From: SZUA-426 sp041666155
GTDB taxonomy: Bacteria; Spirochaetota; Spirochaetia; Treponematales; Breznakiellaceae
Length of the DNA stretch: 14,415 nt
Reading direction: 5' to 3'
Assembly: GCA_041666155.1 (NCBI GenBank)
Contig: JBAYHM010000098.1
Location: 1-14,415, forward strand
Positions within the stretch are counted from its first letter, which is position 1; every line of letters starts with the position of its first letter. Both the position numbers and the translations under genes were made by a program. Of this stretch, positions 12,881 through 14,415 are shown piece by piece. The notes under the pieces were generated by a model. It was given only the letters and a program-made list of their open reading frames with translations. It was not told the DNA's origin and made no database searches.

Positions 12881-13420
12881 TTATTTAACGCCGGACTTGC
12901 CGACTTTCCTTCTGATGGTTTCGTCCTCATACCGAATTCCCTTACCTTTGTACGGTTCGGGCAAGCGGAGTTTACGGATCTGAGAAGCGAACTCACCGAC
13001 TCGCTGCTTATCGATTCCACTAACGGTAACTTTACCGTTAGCGTCGGCAGCGACGGCCATGTCGGCGGGAATACCGACCATAATCTCGTTTGAATAACCG
13101 AGATTCATAACCAGTACTTTACCTTTGACTTCCGCTCTGAAACCAACGCCTGTTATCTGCAGGCTGCGCGAAAAACCGGCTGATACGCCGATTACCATAT
13201 TATTAAGCAGATTGCGGTACAAACCATGGAAAGCCCGCGTCTGCTTAGCCTCATCTTTACGTCCAACCAGGATTTCACCGGCCTTCGCCTCAAAAGTGAC
13301 GACCGAATGGTACTGCTGGGTCAACTTACCCTTGGGACCTTCGACGACGAGAGTTTCGTTGGCGAAGGATACCTTTACACCCTGGGGAAGCTTGACCGGA
13401 ATCTTACCGATACGCGACAT
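12881..13420 (-). CDS. rplF: 50S ribosomal protein L6
   Basis: A large-subunit protein near the factor-binding site and the sarcin-ricin loop. Its 179 residues form two similar L6 domains. It begins MSRIGKIPVKLPQGVKVSFA, with VEGPKGKLTQQYH in the first domain. The middle ITGVGFRAEVKGKVLVMNLG and the C-terminal RKLRLPEPYKGKGIRYEDE followed by IRRKVGKSGVK are highly conserved and contact rRNA. The start is unambiguous. It follows rpsH by 12 nt and precedes rplR by 11 nt. No anomaly noted. Confidence 0.98.
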   Translation of the reverse strand: MSRIGKIPVKLPQGVKVSFANETLVVEGPKGKLTQQYHSVVTFEAKAGEILVGRKDEAKQTRAFHGLYRNLLNNMVIGVSAGFSRSLQITGVGFRAEVKGKVLVMNLGYSNEIMVGIPADMAVAADANGKVTVSGIDKQRVGEFASQIRKLRLPEPYKGKGIRYEDETIRRKVGKSGVK

Positions 13421-13432
13421 ACGTTCCCTCTT

Positions 13433-13831
13433 CTACCAAACGGTGCAGATGATTTCACCGCCGATTTTTTTCTCGACGGCTTTCTTTCCGGTGGTTACTC
13501 CGATCGAAGTAGAAACGATCAGAGTACCGTAGCCGTTTATAACACGGGGCATGGTCTTATAACCGGAATACACGCGCCTTCCGGGCGTGGAGACCTTTTC
13601 GATGCCGTGAATAACGGGCACAGTCGTATCATCGTACTTCAGGAAAACGCGGATACAGTTAGTGCCGTCCGTGTTTATCTTCTTGAAGTTCTTAATAAAT
13701 CCCTCGGTCTTCAAAATCTTTACGATTTCAAGCTTCAGCTTGGAGGTAGGGATGTCGACTTTCTCGTGCTTTGCCATTCCGGCATTCCGGATCTTGGTCA
13801 GCATATCCGCGACGGGATCTGAAACGCTCAT
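13433..13831 (-). CDS. rpsH: 30S ribosomal protein S8
   Basis: A primary 16S rRNA-binding protein and, in E. coli, the translational repressor of the spc operon. The 132 residues match the family. It starts MSVSDPVADMLTKIRNAGMA, has the N-terminal alpha/beta fold with LKLEIVKILKTEGFIKNFK, and the C-terminal STPGRRVYSGYKTMPRVING and GTLIVSTSIGVTTGKKAVEK, with the typical ending GGEIICTVW. It lies 14 nt after rpsN. Any S8-binding mRNA site would probably be near rplE, which is cut by the window, so autoregulation cannot be judged here. Confidence 0.98.
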   Translation of the reverse strand: MSVSDPVADMLTKIRNAGMAKHEKVDIPTSKLKLEIVKILKTEGFIKNFKKINTDGTNCIRVFLKYDDTTVPVIHGIEKVSTPGRRVYSGYKTMPRVINGYGTLIVSTSIGVTTGKKAVEKKIGGEIICTVW

Positions 13832-13845
13832 TGTCCTCTCCTACC

Positions 13846-14031
13846 TTACCAACTGGATTTGGTCACGCCGGGGATTAAACCTTCGCTAGCAAGCTTGCGA
13901 AAGCAAAGACGGCACATTTCGAACTTGCTCAGATAACCACGGGCACGCCCGCAGATCCGGCAACGATTGACCTTCCTGGTGGAATATTTAGGCGTCCTGA
14001 GCGCCTTAATTATCATCGCTTTTCTAGCCAT
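13846..14031 (-). CDS. rpsN: 30S ribosomal protein S14, zinc-binding type Z
   Basis: A small-subunit head protein. At 61 residues it is the short zinc-containing type Z rather than the roughly 100-residue zinc-free form. Cys24-Arg-Ile-Cys27 and Cys40-Arg-Leu-Cys43 form the zinc site. It opens MARKAMIIKALRTPKYSTRK and ends with the conserved LIPGVTKSSW. It sits between rplE (11-nt gap) and rpsH (14-nt gap). It is one of several zinc-ligating proteins in this unit, with S4, L36 and the 58-residue terminal protein. Confidence 0.98.
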   Translation of the reverse strand: MARKAMIIKALRTPKYSTRKVNRCRICGRARGYLSKFEMCRLCFRKLASEGLIPGVTKSSW

Positions 14032-14042
14032 TCGTTCCTCGC

Positions 14043-14415
14043 TTACTTCCTAAAAGGCATGCCGAATTTCGCCAAAAGGCTTTTCGCCTCGGCGTCGGTT
14101 TTCGCCGTCGTTACAATGGCGATGTTAAGTCCGGCAACCCGCTCGATTTTATCGAAATCGATCTCCGGGAAGATGATTTGTTCGATAATGCCGAGGGAAT
14201 AGTTCCCATGACCGTCAAACGCGTTAGGGTTGACCCCGCGAAAGTCTTTAACACGCGGCAGAGCGACGTTCACGAGGCGATCGAGGAACTCGTACATAAT
14301 CTTTCCGCGCAAGGTAACCCGCGCGCCGATTTCTTGACCCTCACGGATCTTGAAATTCGCGATGCTCTTTCGAGCCTTCGTTTTGACGGCCTTTTGTCCC
14401 GTTATATGGGTCAGG
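14043..14415 (-). CDS. rplE: 50S ribosomal protein L5 (N-terminal part outside window)
   Basis: The large-subunit protein that binds 5S rRNA and contacts P-site tRNA. The gene runs off the right edge. The reading frame is open to base 14414 and 123 residues are visible, about two thirds of a normal L5 of around 180. I translated the segment beyond 14312 by hand: it reads LTHITGQKAVKTKARKSIAN followed by FKIREGQEIGARVTLRGKIM, the conserved middle of L5. This shows that the TTG near 14312 is internal and not a start. Downstream come YEFLDRLVNVALPRVKDFRG and GNYSLGIIEQIIFPEIDFDK, and the C-terminus is LLAKFGMPFRK. It is complete at its 3' end, 11 nt before rpsN. Confidence 0.97.
   Translation of the reverse strand, partial: LTHITGQKAVKTKARKSIANFKIREGQEIGARVTLRGKIMYEFLDRLVNVALPRVKDFRGVNPNAFDGHGNYSLGIIEQIIFPEIDFDKIERVAGLNIAIVTTAKTDAEAKSLLAKFGMPFRK

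Noticed and set aside
14310..14312. TTG as the start of rplE
   Set aside because: The frame stays open to the window edge and encodes conserved L5 sequence upstream, so the TTG is an internal Leu codon.
1..14415. tRNA, rRNA, CRISPR, insertion sequence or attachment site
   Set aside because: None was seen by eye. The window is almost fully coding with short gaps, no direct repeat arrays and no transposase-like frame.

Overview
The window carries two tandem minus-strand transcription units and the tail of a plus-strand gene, apparently from a spirochaete (Treponema/Spirochaetales-like). The assignment rests on remembered family resemblance of RpoA (opening MARKNLLKGFKRPKG) and L17, on the order secY-rpmJ-rpsM-rpsK-rpsD-rpoA-rplQ with no adk, map or infA, and on a Cys-free signal peptide on a solute-binding protein, which suits a diderm cell. 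No search could be run, so the lineage call is an inference.

Region 1 (1-1443). The 3' end of a Rel/SpoT (p)ppGpp enzyme gene runs rightward. It converges, with a 19-nt gap, on a leftward gene for a protein with two CBS domains and a C-terminal ACT domain. That gene has a GTG start, a strong Shine-Dalgarno sequence (SD) and a plausible promoter of its own.

Region 2 (1444-6440). A complete leftward branched-chain amino acid ABC transporter operon, in transcription order livJ-like binding protein, livH, livM, livG, livF. A very good sigma70-type promoter (TTGACA, 18 nt, TATTAT) lies upstream of livJ. A hairpin followed by T7 separates livJ from livHMGF and could let the binding protein be made in excess. 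The downstream genes are nearly contiguous or overlapping.

Region 3 (6456-14415). The distal spc operon plus the alpha operon, all leftward: rplE (partial), rpsN, rpsH, rplF, rplR, rpsE, rpmD, rplO, secY, rpmJ, rpsM, rpsK, rpsD, rpoA, rplQ. The last gene encodes a 58-residue double-CxxC zinc-ribbon protein. A strong intrinsic terminator at 6456-6491 closes the unit just before the liv promoter. Gaps are 5-23 nt or small overlaps, except for a 122-nt leader between secY and rpmJ. That leader folds into a long hairpin whose loop is complementary to the rpmJ SD, making it a candidate autoregulatory element.

Most of the window is core housekeeping sequence. The points worth a second look are the secY-rpmJ leader, the small zinc-ribbon protein, the long Lys/Ala-rich tail on L17, the apparently missing helical domain in Rel, and the ACT-domain protein placed directly after the liv operon. 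I saw no tRNA, rRNA, CRISPR array or mobile element.
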